Source of the DNA: Cyanoderma ruficeps
Taxonomy: Eukaryota > Chordata > Aves > Passeriformes > Timaliidae
Assembly: GCA_008694505.1 (NCBI GenBank)
Contig: VZDJ01000041.1
Coordinates: 5,975,956-6,039,955, forward strand
DNA length: 64,000 nt
Reading direction: 5' to 3'
In this document: positions 24,501 to 37,638 of the stretch, piece by piece
Layout: every line of letters starts with the position of its first letter
Numbering within the stretch: the stretch's first letter is position 1
Translations under genes and position numbers: made by a program
Notes under the pieces: generated by a model
Told to the model about the DNA's origin: nothing
Databases searched by the model: none
The model's input: only the letters and a program-made list of their open reading frames with translations

Positions 24501-26419
24501 ATTCTCATGCTCAGTATTTTCCTCTACCTTTTCAAGTACTTTGAAAACAGGAAAATACAGATTTATTTTTTTCTTCCGATTGTAAAAGTACCAAAGTTAT
24601 TTTATTTTCTTCACCTACATAGTTGCACATATTTGAGAAATGAAAACAAGAAAAAGCAACTGTAAAAATAATGGAAAGTTAGGAGTTACTTTTCACAGTT
24701 ACCTCTTTTTCACATCTTAGAAAACCACGAAAGGATCCTTTGATCTCAACTGGTCTAATGAAGTGATAAATTAGGTCGTCATTACCCATTCCTCTGGCAG
24801 TTCTTTGTGCAAATGGAAAACACCTATAAAGCCAAATATGTTGGTCTGCAAGGGTACAGGCTTTTTTTATTCTAGCTAGGAATAAGATATGTGCAAAATT
24901 CTAAAGGTGCAGATTTTTTTTAGTTTTGTTTTCTCTGATTTGTGTCTACTGATGTTTTCAGTTAATTTTTGTTGTTCAAAACACTTTTTGGGTTCTTTAT
25001 GATGCTTAATTCAACAATAATCCCACTGACCCACACAGGAATGTCTCACAACACTAGTGACTAGTCAGTGATATTTAAGTAATCATAATATAAGTGTGTT
25101 GGAAGAATTCTGTTCTGCCTTGGCATCTCCACCACTGTTTGGAACATATTTCAGTTATTTTTATGACACTTTTATCTGATAGTCTGTAAATAGTCCTGGG
25201 AGAAATATTTTGTAGGGGAGACACAACATCTAAAAATGTACTGATACAAGAAAATACTTCATACTATTTTAAATACTCATTTATGCAGATATTGCAGTGA
25301 CTGAACTTTTTTTTTTCCCCTAAATCCTGTGTATTTTTGTGTTTTAAGTAGATGCACAAAGAACAGTTGGAAAACTTCAAAAGCCCAGTCTTGATGCAAG
25401 CATCTAAAGCCTTTTGACTACCCAAAGTTTACCCTCAACTCTTTTGATAGGCCCTCTGTACTTTCTAAGTACAATGCACCTTTTTCTTCTGTCTCAGCCA
25501 CAGTCACCTTTCCAGTTAGTTCTAATCATCCATTTAAACTTGGAGATCTTGCCTAACATATTGAAGTCAATGAAAATTATTCTCTAATATGTGTTTCTGG
25601 TGGAAACAGTAAAGATAGAACACCTGCCTAGAACTGTAAAAACTTCCTGTTAGAGTGATACAAAATCTCACATTGTTTTCTTTCCTTCTCTTAGACCAAA
25701 GACTATGGAAGAGCTCTGCCTATGCTGAATTTGGAATAGTGCACTTATAGCTGAATTATTGTTGTTTTCATATCAGCCATTCTTGCTATTTTTTGATTAT
25801 GAGACTTCTGTTGGCAAGCAGGGAGACCATCTCCAGGCCCTCAATCCATTACATGATGCAAGGGACTGTTTGAGGATGACCTCCTTTTGGTTCCAGCCCC
25901 TTGGGTTTATGATGCAGATTCAAAGGCAAAAACTGTCACACAAACTTGCATTACCATCATGACCTTAGCAGGCCTCTAACTGGCTACTAGAACATGCAGT
26001 CAAATGTGTGAAGCAGAGTATTTTATAGCACCCTCACTTAATCAGTCATTTATGGAAGGAAAAATCAAGTTATGTTTCTACCAAGTTCAAGCAAGGTTTC
26101 TGGAAATGTGTCCTTGCAAACAAAATTACCAGTTCTTCCCACCTGCTTCTGCTTTTAGTCCTGATTAAACCCAAAGGTCAATTATCTGAAAATCTGGGGA
26201 AACTTCTGAGTCAGAAGTTGATCAGTTTCCAAAAAGAGAAGAAATCCAAATGGGAAAAAGAACAGATAAAGTAAACTGCAAATGCTGACAAATAAGTTGA
26301 CTTTTTTAATGTAATCTGTCAAGTTAACACAGGGAAGTTGTGAAGTAATAGGAACATAAATTGTTGGTAATAATACAATCTGACATTTATTTAAAATTGA
26401 TAGGAAGTTTCACAATAAG
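21597..26419. other. repeat-poor AT-rich non-coding stretch
   Basis: Nearly 5 kb without a gene, a CR1 copy or a clear tandem repeat. It holds an A run at 23709-23724 and short open frames, the longest being 117 codons at 24312-24665, which is rich in Lys, Phe and Gln through composition. Confidence 0.5.
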
Positions 26420-26453
26420 CACATTTTGTCCACATTTTGTCCACATTTTTGTC
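26420..26453 (+). repeat. three-copy 11-bp tandem repeat
   Basis: The unit cacattttgtc is repeated three times, the last copy with one extra T. This is minor slippage-type repetition. Confidence 0.85.
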
Positions 26454-28949
26454 TGCAATGCAAGAATGCTGGGGTCATTTTGTGTTCCCAGTGAGTAAGA
26501 ATAAAGGAATAAAGGATCCTTCTCTCAGGTTTTCTCTATTTTTTTATTTTAAAGAACTAATCCACCTAGACACATGTACATACAATGTGAAAATTCTGGA
26601 TGGAATCTTTTGATCAGCCACTTTTAAAGTAGAATGCTGGAGAAAAAAGGCATGTATGATGGCAGAGAATTTAAGATCTTCCTCTACAGTGTGATAATCA
26701 AGCATTGTGTTTAAAGTGTTGGAGCCAGGTTGTGTTCTGATTCATAATGAAGCAAAGCTCATAGATTTAGCTCATAGATGCAGAAGCTACAGAATGAGAT
26801 GTAAAATATGTGGAGAAGAAATGGAGACCAGTTGGGATTTTGGGATATTTGTGATGCGGAAGAAAATCATTAGTTCATTAGCTGTCTTATATTCCTTTCT
26901 TTAGAAGCAAGCAATACAGGAGTGGGGAAAAAATGGAGGATATGTGGGAAAAAGAAAAAGCTAGAAATAGCAAAGTGTCCTTTCAGGAGTATCAAGAAGC
27001 CTTTCTGCTTACTGTAGAACAAGACATGAGAGTTTAGTAAAGGATAGAGCCCACATGATCTTCCTGCTTGCCCTCCACACCCATTTTACAGATGACAAGA
27101 AAAAAAAACTGTAGACACCACTGTTATTCTCATCTGTACCTGGAATTTAATTTCCAAGTAAGTCATCACTTTCTCTCTCATCAGGATCTGGTTCTCTGTC
27201 TCCTGCAGTTAATGGCAAAGATATCCTTGATTTCAGAGGGGAAATGTCAGTCATAGACACTCAGTGGTCTGGTTGTCTGATCACCCCAATGCTTCGGTCA
27301 GCTGACGTCTCAGTTATGCTTTTAATAACAACAGATATAACATGAGCTTGTGCGGTGCAAAACCTCAGCAGAAGCACCAATCCAATATTGCTGTAGGAAC
27401 TATAATATCCCTGATAAATTTCATTCTCTACATATTTTCTGGATTTGATGCAATAAATTAGAAAGTTACTAATCATGTTTTTTTCAGATTACTTGTGGGA
27501 TTTTGTGTAAATAGCATGCAAACTGGTGATTTGTCAAAAGTTGAGAATCTATTCTCTTTTAGAATTAGTCAGACTTCCCTTGAAATATTTTCTCTCTTTC
27601 TCTGATGCTGATCTACACTTACCAGCAGAGGTGTTAAATTCTGGAGTGACCCTGATGGTTTATTCCTGAGCTCTGATTGGGGAGAGATAAATGCTGCTGG
27701 CATGTTAAGTGTTATATCACAAAAGATGAACACCAAATCCAGAACAGCTAATGAAAACAGTGAAAATGTCCTGAGGCAAAGAAAAATATTCCAGAAATTG
27801 GAAATGCCATCAGATGAAGTCAGCGAAATGGAATGTATGTCATGAGACATAGGATGTCTGATGAAAATAAGAGGGTTTAAGAAAGTTATTGAAGACCTAA
27901 ATATTTCAGTCTCTGAATCAGGAAGTCTAAGAAAGAATAGTCAGCTGTATTGGGGCCTCAGGAATCTTAACAGGCATTTAAGGAGGGGGACAAATTTATG
28001 CAGGTGATAGGTGGCCTTTAAACATCTGTTTTTACCAGTGATAATTCAGTTGAGATGTTGCCTGAGACATACTGTTTTAAGGGAATGAGCATGAGATCAA
28101 TGAGGTGCAAAAGAAGAATGATGAAAGAATTAGCAAATTTGGAAAAAAGAGTGTGATATGCCATTAGAAATTTTAAAAGTACTCAGCAGTGGATTTGCTG
28201 AGTTACAGAAAATAACAATACAAGCTGCATAATGTTGGTTGCTGCACTAGGAAATGGGATTGTAACAAAAAATTTATTTTGCATTTTAAGACTTATAGGA
28301 TAGTGTTTTAAGATAAAAAATAATTCTTCACTAGAACATTGAGAAAAGTTTGAAAATAGGAATTTTAAATAATGTAGTATAGTCATGTAATTTTTAATTA
28401 TAATTTTCATTTCCCTTTTAATATCTAACCATTAGCCAGTTCTATATTGACTTCATGACTGAAAGGAGTTTTATCTCTTAGTCTGAAGTTTTTCTGATTG
28501 CACTTTTTTTTTTCTTTTTCATTCTTTCCCATGTGTCTGTAGTATCTTTAATGCAGGAGAAAAAAAGAAAAGCTGAAGAAATGAATGGGCAGAGCATTTC
28601 ATTAAAGAGATTGCATCTATATCTGGACATATCTTATGGAAATCTGGATTAACCTTCAGCAAACGAGAGTGGAAACTTTAATTTTGTTCCAAGACTAATG
28701 AAAATGTTCTGGATGGAAATGTGTATCATTTAGCAGCACAGCCTCCTTCTTACATTGTCTGTGTATTGCATTACTCCCCAGGGAACACATTCCTTCACAT
28801 TTTTCTCCATCAAAGCCAGATTGCTGCTATGCCACGTAAATTGAGGCAGTATTTGAAGCAAAAGAGCTGATGGCTCATGGTTATATAAACTGTGCTGACG
28901 AGTTCAGAAGTGGTGGGCTTACTGAATTTCTCGGCTCTGTCTGTTCAGC
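26454..28949. other. non-coding stretch
   Basis: No gene, CR1 copy or recognisable repeat. Open frames stay below 95 codons and show no domain. Confidence 0.45.
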
Positions 28950-29116
28950 AAAGGGGGATTCGGGGGGCAGCCCTGGCTCTGGGGTGGCTGCTGGTTGCAG
29001 TGCCCAGGGCCCTGGAGCCCACGTCACCCCTCAGCCCACGCACAGAGCAGCCCAGTGCATCTTTCAGGCCAGCTTGTAGGTTATCCCAGCTGCATCACAA
29101 ACGGGCTCTGGGGTCA
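28950..29116 (+). other. GC-rich segment with exon-like borders
   Basis: A GC-rich block inside AT-rich DNA is preceded by a weak pyrimidine-rich acceptor (tctgtctgttcag, ending at 28949). It ends in gggtcag followed by gtatgt at 29117, a good donor. One plus frame (part of 28892-29137) is open across it. No protein family is recognised, and the Ala/Pro/Ser/Leu content fits GC composition, so this may be a non-coding or chance exon. Confidence 0.2.
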
Positions 29117-29482
29117 GGTATGTGGGTCGGGGCATGAGTGCTGTGTAGGGTGTCTCCCCAAGGTTGTAACTGCTCATAGTAGCTCTTTGCAGAGGGTTAT
29201 CTGGTGAATGCTGGACTATTGCCTTCTGTGAGGCTGCAGGAGCATATCTCCTGTCTCATCCTTCTCCTTCTCTGTTTCATGTTATTCCTTTACTTGGTGC
29301 TTTAATTGCAGAGTGCCATGTTATAAACTTCCCTGTTTAACAGTCGCCAGCCCAGCTCAGTACTCTTGGACCCCTTAGCCTTGCTGAGACAGCCTTTGCT
29401 CTTTGTTCTATCAGATACTCTGAGTATAGTGGAAGAAGTCTGGTTGGTTTTGCTTTTTTCCTTTCTTTTTTTTTTTTTTTTT

Positions 29483-29501
29483 NNNNNNNNNNNNNNNNNN
29501 N
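29483..29501. other. assembly gap of 19 N
   Basis: A run of 19 N follows directly on a poly-T tract (29466-29482). The true length is unknown, and the homopolymer probably caused the break. Confidence 0.97.
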
Positions 29502-31484
29502 AATTTCTTTTGTATGGGGCTATAATTTTCCTCTTCCAATTGATTTCACTGTCAGAATTCTGTCCCAGGTGTGATACTTTAACTTTGCATTAATGAAGTA
29601 AGACAGTCGGGATCTTGGCAGTGGGGAAAGCCTCAAAACTGATGAAAGGGGAACCCATGCCTGCAGCTACTTTTTTTTCCTTGTGTCTTCCTATGGACTA
29701 TGTAAAGCAGCTTGCAGGGACTCCTGACACAGGGAGAGGGAAAACAGATAGGAAAGACATTTAATAAAACAATGTTAAAAACATGGGGGGAAAAAAGTTA
29801 TTTTTTATACATATATGTAAATTGTACTAATAGAACAAATTTATTTTTTTTCTCTCCTTCCACTTTAAAAACCTCTTGAAGGTGAACAGCATGTTCCAAG
29901 ACCAATGGCAATATTTCTCTCCTCTTCTGTAACTTGCTTCCATTTCTTCATGGAGTTTGGCCATCCTGGCCTTAGGAGGCTCATACAAGAATTTCTTCTG
30001 CCAAAAACCATTAGGTGTGAATACGTATTTTCAAACTAAAAGAGATAGCACCTTTCTCCCACTTGCCTCACTGCTGCTGCTTTTAGTGCCTGGCAGCTGA
30101 TCTTGCCAATCTGATCTTGGTGCTTGGGGAAAAGAAAATAGTCACAGCAGGAAAGTGCTTTGATAACCCTTTGACAGCAGTCAATAAGGAACATCAATTC
30201 AAAGCATCTGCACAAACACTGAACTGCTTAATGCAGTGAAAAGGAAGTGGTGTTTGTCCTTGTTTTACTTGTTTATTTAAAGTTAGTAATCTTCTTATTT
30301 TATCCTTGTACTTTTCTCTACCTTTTGATCCCAAGAATCTAAGTAGTATACTATGAACTCTCTAACTGCAAAGAGCTCTGGTTTCTAGAGCAGCTCTGTA
30401 GACTGTGGTTAGATATCACATGTGCATGTCCCAACCCCAAAGTATTATAATATGTAATTTGCTATTGCTTTACACAGTGCCATAAAATACATGTCATAAA
30501 GTATTTATATATATAACATATACCAAACTCTCTTTCATCTGCCCAATGCAACCTTCTCAGACTTATTGTGAAGTTTCTGAAACCAAGACAGTGAGAAAGT
30601 ATTCATTATTTAATTCCTTCATAACTTAAATGCTGCTCTGTGTTTATCACAATGTCAAACAAGTGCCCAGAAAAAGAAAATAGTAGACATACAAATGGTA
30701 AGAAAGATGATCACAGGAGGGAAAAACCAATTTGCTGGGTTTAAGATTTATGAATTTGGTCTTCTCACAGGAAAATGAAACCAGCATTGTGTGGGCAGAG
30801 TCAGTGTAGTGCAATGACAGCAATGCTTTTGGAATTTCCATGATAAAAATAGATACAGAATTATATTGAAGAAGTACTTTCATGTAACCTTAAGCAGAAA
30901 CTCTCTAGTGTCTCAGGCAAGGTGTTAGGAACTGGGTTGGGATAGCTGTTAATAAACTCTCCAACATCTCTGAGTCTGGTGAGATATAGACAAGTACAAA
31001 TATATAGATGCTCCTTCTTATCCTTGGGATCCCATTCACTATTGGATTAGACACAGATAGGAATAAATACACAAGGAGTTATGATGGAAGAAGTCAGAGG
31101 GTGGAAAAAGTTCTCATTGAATAAGAAAAATAGCACAGAGGACTGGATGACATCTGCCTCAAACTTTCAAACATTTTTTTCTATATTTCATAAATATTGT
31201 GGAATTCTCTGTGGTGTCTATTACTAACAAAATGTACCCAAATGTGCCTTTGTTAAAAGTATGCAAAATCCCTCTCCCCTCCTCCTGCCCCCTGGAATTG
31301 TCAATACTTGTAGTCAAAAATCATAACAGACTTCAACAAGAAGAAAAAAAATTATAAATGTGGGTGTAAAGTCCATGCTACCTTCTGGGGTTTTTGTTTT
31401 CATAGTTACCCTCAGTGATAATTTATATTTACTTTTTTCTTTAGTAAGTCCAAAACTTACCTTAAGAAATAGGATATTAATTCT
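29502..31484. other. non-coding stretch
   Basis: Nothing gene-like is visible. Open frames are below 80 codons. No CR1 similarity was noticed. Confidence 0.45.
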
Positions 31485-31533
31485 CTTATAATATAATTCT
31501 AATATAATATAATTCTAATATAATCTAATTCTT
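31485..31533 (+). repeat. AT-rich short tandem repeat
   Basis: Units close to aatataattct are repeated about four times with interruptions. This is simple low-complexity sequence. Confidence 0.8.
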
Positions 31534-31891
31534 AGATCATGTCTCAAGAGAACTTGCATATGAAAGATGCAGAACTGAAGCTTCCCAGAGACCATCAAAT
31601 GCTACAAGTTTAGATTAATGTCATGAAAGCTAGCAATTCTTGAAAACTGATGGTCATTTCAAATACTACTTTTAGGGAACCCAAATGAAATTTTGCAAGG
31701 AGAGCATGAGGGGACCCGTTAGAGTGTGAGCTGATATATCGAATGATTAATCCTAAGAGCACACCCAGCTAATTTGAGAAGTGGCATTGGCTTTCCTTGC
31801 CTAAATATACCTATCAGACAACTGCTTTGACAAACAAGATATTTTTTCTGGTCAGAAAATATCTGTTTGCTGTCACTGAGTCTTTCCACTG

Positions 31892-31946
31892 CTATTTAAA
31901 CAAAATTTAAGATGCATTGGGATGCACTATTTAAATAAAATTTGAG
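31892..31946 (+). repeat. direct repeat, period 35
   Basis: ctatttaaacaaaatttaag (31892-31911) recurs as ctatttaaataaaatttgag (31927-31946), two mismatches in 20. The 15-base spacer contains gatgca-type words that are also doubled. Confidence 0.75.
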
Positions 31947-34900
31947 AAAGCCTTTTTATGGTCAGGATAGAATTGCTAATTGTGAAAGAGAAAAGTGGAG
32001 AGACCTCTCACTCACACCCAGTTGCCTGATGGTTAGAGCACACATTGAGGTGCAAGAGCTTTGTGCTAATCCCAGAGCTAGTCCCAAGTGATCCTTGAAC
32101 TTGTGTTTGTCAAACGAGAGGTGACAGCCTCAGCTCTCCAGAAACTGACTGTTTTGGGATTGTTCTTTAGCATAAGGAGAAAATATATGAAGCCTTAGGG
32201 CCATTATAAAACTTCAAGGGATGCAATTCCACTCTGTTGTATTTCTGAGCCTGCAAATTTTGAAATACAGAAAGTAAATTGACCAACTGAAGTGGCAACA
32301 TTTTGAACATATTATTTTCATGGAAACAGAGGAAAAATCAGAATCCCAGTGGGTTGTCATTAATGACAACAATCAAAGGCTGCAAAATCTATAAAGTTTA
32401 GGATGTTTTAGGACATTTTTTAAATGTCTCAAGGCAAAGACCAATACCAAAGCAGGTTTCAGGATTCTGGAAGAATATTTGACAGATGAATCTATCTTCA
32501 TTATATGGACTACCGTAAAGCACAGGCTTGAAATAGGGCTTAAATGCAGTATTCTCATATTCTGGAAAGTTGTAAGAAGAGACATGCCATGGACTTTCAC
32601 TTTGTGAAGACAGACAAGTATAAACTAACTTCACAGAAAAATGTTTCTGAATCAGCAGCATCACACTATCCCCCAAGTAAAAATGCTAATTCAGATAATG
32701 TCCTTACTGTAGCTATACTGTATAGCTGAGCTATATATATATATAAATGATGGAAATCCTGGACAGGTAAGTGGCATAATTGCTGCTTTCCTTTTATAAG
32801 GAAAATATTATATTGTCACTGAATGGGCACAGCATGTGGAAAAACCAGTATGTGAATGGGAGAGGGACCGGGATGCAAGGTATTGATGTTATAACAGTGA
32901 CTATTCCTCACAGCTTAAAACTGCTATGATGGATGGGATGCCAAGATGGTGGAAAGGACAGATTTTAAAGGGTTTCCAGTACTTTAGGGATATGGTTTAT
33001 GAATCTTAGATATCTAACCTCATCAATCCATCTCGGCTTCTTCTGCGGCCTGTGGAAAGAAATTGCACAGTGACATGGTCATTGAGTCACCTTAATATAG
33101 GTCTGATGATGATGTAGGGTGAATCACTTCCTATACCAGCCTAATACTCTCCATGCACTAGAAAGCTTTCACACATATCTGATTATTTTGGACGGTTGAC
33201 TTATAGATAAGGGAAGTTAGATGAAATGAAAGTCCTCTCCCCTTAGCACTGTAACTTGTAATTGTTGACTTGTGAACATAGTTCTCTCGGTCTTTGTGAA
33301 AAGCAATGATGCATATGAAAAAATTTCCAAACCTCCCACATGAAGTTTCTTGTTCTGTTTTGGGGCAACCCCAGGTGTTAAAAAAGGAATGAATACAAGA
33401 ATGAATGAAATCTTATTCAGAACAGTGGGTTTTTGCTGCAACAGTTCCCCAGTCATATTCCACACTCTGATGGAAATCAGATTTTTCTCAGTCCTTGTGA
33501 AATGGTGTCTCACTTTGATTCACAGAGAAGTATCTTTTGACTAATAGTTTCTCTCTGCTTTAAATGAGATGGATTGGCTGTTAGTAAACAGCACATCACA
33601 GCCTCAGAAAGAATGAACTTCACTGAAATTTCTGGATATTTTACCTTGGTTACTAAGTGACCATTACTAAAATTCTAAGCAATTTAAAAGCAAGTAAAAA
33701 GAGGGACTGGATGAAACATCCTTGAATTTCTACATATGTCTTTATTGAGTAAAATGACTCTAGATCTTGGATTGACAGCTGTTTTTTTACAATACTGTTA
33801 TAATATTCTAGTAAACTTTCAATTTCCCTTCCCTTCCCCTTCCCCATTTATATTAATAAGTGTGTGGAAGCTATGTGAACTTTTGTTGGACAGTTTTAGG
33901 GACATTCTGCCTTAAAACACTCACAGAATATGGGAGTTAACAAATCAGAGTCCTACATGCTGTACTCAGTATTGCACTGCAAGCGATGTGACTGTTGTGA
34001 GAGGAAATGCACCTTTTTATCTTAAAGGTCATAGGAGGTACCGTGTCAAATAAATCACTAATGTTGTGTATCTCTGGTTATTACATATATCCTCCTGGAG
34101 AGGTGAAATTTGAGACCTCTGGTGTTTTTCTGTGTGCTTGGGGAATTCGCAGTGCTGCGGCCCAACTGCATGCTAAAATTGGATGGTTTGAAGTCAATTC
34201 CTCCTTGACATACCTTTCAAGTCTGAACAGATTGGAAGCCCTCAGGGTTCTGAATGTGACCTTCTCTGGAAGCAGTTTATGAGATTAACTCTCAAAGCAC
34301 AGCTGGTCTCTGTCTCCTGTTATGCTACACATTAGTGATGCCATCAAAATCTATTTGGAAAAGCACAAAAATCTGCAAGTCTAAACTCAAATATGACTGA
34401 GTAAAGCTTGCCCCAAATTTTTTATGTTTCCTTTCTCTTTCTGCAGAGTCCTTCACAGAAACCGCTGCCAGAAAGAGTTCCATGGGTTAATATAATTGTA
34501 AATAGTTTTGTAGAGCTCATTATAACTTTGGAGAGACTTCAGGTTTTGTCTCATGTACAGTGAGTGTCTCAATATCATGGTGAGTAAAAGAAGCCCATTT
34601 CCCCACAGATTTGTACAGAGAGATTTTCTTCAGAGAAATCTGCTTCATAACATTGGCAGTAGTAGATGAACAGTTGTTAGGAAATAAGAGTCAGCAACTA
34701 AAGAAATGTGAAGTAGAAGCTTCCTTCTTGCTCACATCCTGTGATTAACTGCCAAGATCAATCCATGGAGCTTTATTTTAAATTGAATTTATTCAAAAGT
34801 CCACTATATAAACACCATGGAAAGAATGAAAACTCAGACTTTATAAGTTACATCACAGTTCCTGTTTGGCATTTACAGAGGGAGTCTGTGGCTGTCAGAA

Positions 34901-37557
34901 CCAGAATAAGACGAAAATTGTGTACTACAGTTAGCCAGTGTCTGGACCAAAACGGAATGAATTAGAACCAAGTATTTGTCAAGACTCCTCCCTCTCGGTC
35001 ATGGTTTTAAAAATGGAAGTTCTTGTATGGTTGCTCTCCCATGTGCTCTTTCATCTTGTTACCTGCTCTGGGACAGAGCTGCATTGAACCTTGTGCCCCT
35101 ACTGTGGCGGCAGCTGGTCCAAACACTAAAGCAGACCTAGTGAAACTACATGTTATTTATTCCCCTGTTACACCTTAAAAAAGTTTTTTTGCCCCTTGTT
35201 GCTTTGCTAATTTGCTACTTTGTATCTGAATGTGAGATTACATGACACCAAGGATCATCACTCAAAAGACCCACTTCATGAGAGTCTTCAGGCCAATAGT
35301 TTTAATCCTGAAAAAATCATACTTTATTGAAGGGTGGCAGATATCATGGAAAATGACAGCAGAGGAATAAATAAGAAATAAAATTTGGACAGAAGATTGC
35401 AAGAGGTTTTATAGAACAACGGGGTTCCAAATGTAAAAAAAATCAAGTTCTCTCATTCCTAGTGTGAGAAGAAAGCCTGTATAGCTTTATTTTAAAAGCT
35501 AGATTTTTTTTCCCCCCCTTTATGTAATTTAAGAAATAATGACTTTGAGGCCCTGGTGGAAGCATCTTGCATCTGTTACTCTGTTTTTAGAGAAAGCTGT
35601 CTCCTGTCACACTGAGGCTAAAGGGTATGGATTACATTTCTTGGAATTTCTAAAACAGGATACCTTCTGATCTGCAGTGGAAGCTTTACTGGAAAAAATT
35701 ACTAATAAATCATACTTATAAAGTGGGTGGAGTAGAGGATCTGCCTCAGCCCTATCCCATTCAAAGACTCCAATACAAGTTTGTGTTGATCAAATCCCTG
35801 GAAAATCAGGTGGCTCCTATTTAGATTTGCTGGCCAATTAAAGCCACCCTTGACAAAAAAAAGATATGTTCCAGGGAGCTCTGCACAAGCAAAAAATGAA
35901 GTATAGATGACACAGTAATGATCTCTGCAAATAGAGAAATAACACTTCAGCTCCTTTTTGAAAATAAAAATAGGCAATGTCTTTTGGAGCAGAGAAGAAA
36001 AAAGGTATGGAAACTTCCAGAGAAACCCAAGTAGTCATTGACAGTCACAAGCCAGAAGCGTTCTGATAAATGTCATTTATACTGTTCTTACAATTTGGAA
36101 CATGTGATAGAGCAAATGAATGACTGCACTGGAGAAAGAGGACGATCAGCAAGAATGCGAAATTACGCTTGGCACAGTTTTCTTTGTCTCTGGGATTTCT
36201 AGAGAATCAGTCTTTCATTTTAGCATGAGCCCAAACCCAGGGTTTTTTACTTTTTATAACTTTTGTGGCCGGTTGCTAGAAATATAGGTTAAAAAAGGAA
36301 CTTGGAAATACAGTACACATCTTCACTTCCAGAACTACATTACAATCTGCATTGTTCACTTTCCTGGGGCAGGGGAGAGAAACAGAAAAATAATTAAAAT
36401 GAATATTTTCTTCTTGCACTTATTGTCTGCAGTTACAAAATATTCTAGATCAAAGGAGTTCTTTGTTAGTAGAATCCAAGTCAAGCCCCAACTAAAGACA
36501 AATCCAAACCGTGTCCTTTTGATCTTTTCCAGTTTTATTCTTGAAACCACTCCCTTAATGCTCTTCATACCTTTCATCATATGAGCTTGGATGGTAGAAG
36601 ATTTTTCCTACTATCAAGCAGCGGCTAATCAACACCTCTCAGGACAAAAATCAGTGGGATTGTCTTTGAAGGGAGAGTCTGCATTTTAAATAATCTTCAC
36701 CACTGTCCTCTGCATAAAACCAGCACTCTGGAGAAACAACATGCAGCAGCCTTTATGACATGAACTATGGACAGGTACTAAACTGATGGGCTGACCAAGG
36801 ATTTGTTTTCAGCATTTTTGTGGATTACTGGTAGCCTTTCTTTATCTGCATCTGTAGTTCTGTGATTTGGCTGCTTAAAGGGAGTTAAATAGCATCAGTG
36901 ATCAGGGCCTTTCTCTGCTCTGAACTTTATTTAAGGTATGTATAATTGGCTGTGGAATGTTTGTTGTTTTCATATAAAAAAACAAAACCAAACCAAAATC
37001 AGTGCTATGCAAGCAATTTAACTGCAGAAGTCTTTAATGTTTACTGCAGTTGTAATTAAAGTTTCAGCAGACATTTTCAAATATCCAACAACAATCAAGG
37101 AAACCAGATAGAAGGCAGTGAGGGAACTCTACAAGCTGGGGTTTTGGTTCTTATGCAGGACCTCCAAAAAAGCTACCACAGCACTGTGGAAGTTTGATAT
37201 TTCTGAAAAAAAATCTCAGAGTATAACCCTGAAGAAGATACGTGGTGAAAAATTTGGTTTTTTGATTTTATTTCTGGATTGCCATTTAACGGGAAGTGTT
37301 CAGGAATATTCTAAACCAGTCAGTCCCATTTGAGGGCAATACTGGAGGTCATTTTCTGAAAGTAGCTGAGGTGCCATGACTGTGAAATAAGAATATATCA
37401 CGACCTGCTCTTTTGACAAAAGGTTTTCCTGGCTCTTTTAGAAATGAGATCACATCTGCTGTGGAAAGATGGCTGGATATGTTGTCCTTGATATGAATGT
37501 CTGGGTAAATTATAGGGCATGAGGGAGTGTGGCCCCAGAATACATATATATGTGTAC
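31947..37557. other. repeat-poor AT-rich non-coding stretch
   Basis: More than 5 kb without a supported gene. It contains a (TA)n of about 14 bases near 32732-32746 and a C/T-rich run (cccttcccttcccc-like) at 33823-33846. The segment 36990-37085 has an even texture with gtaattaaag and tgcag words and could be a conserved non-coding element. A frame at 34007-34282 ends in a leucine-rich reading, but no LRR spacing was found. Confidence 0.45.
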
Positions 37558-37638
37558 AAACACACAAGCAGAACCACTGCTTTCAGATATCACTGATAAA
37601 CACACACAGGCAGAACCATTGCTTTCAGATACCACTGC
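37558..37638 (+). repeat. two-copy tandem repeat, unit about 40 bp
   Basis: Two adjacent copies (37558-37597 and 37598-37638) share aaacacaca..., gcagaacca.tgctttcaga and ta.cactg. They differ by a few substitutions and a 1-base indel, so the duplication is fairly recent. Confidence 0.9.

Noticed and set aside
34007..34282. Leucine-rich reading near the end of a 91-codon frame
   Set aside because: Spacing does not fit LRR units, and nothing around it resembles the remnant at 3.1-4.1 kb.
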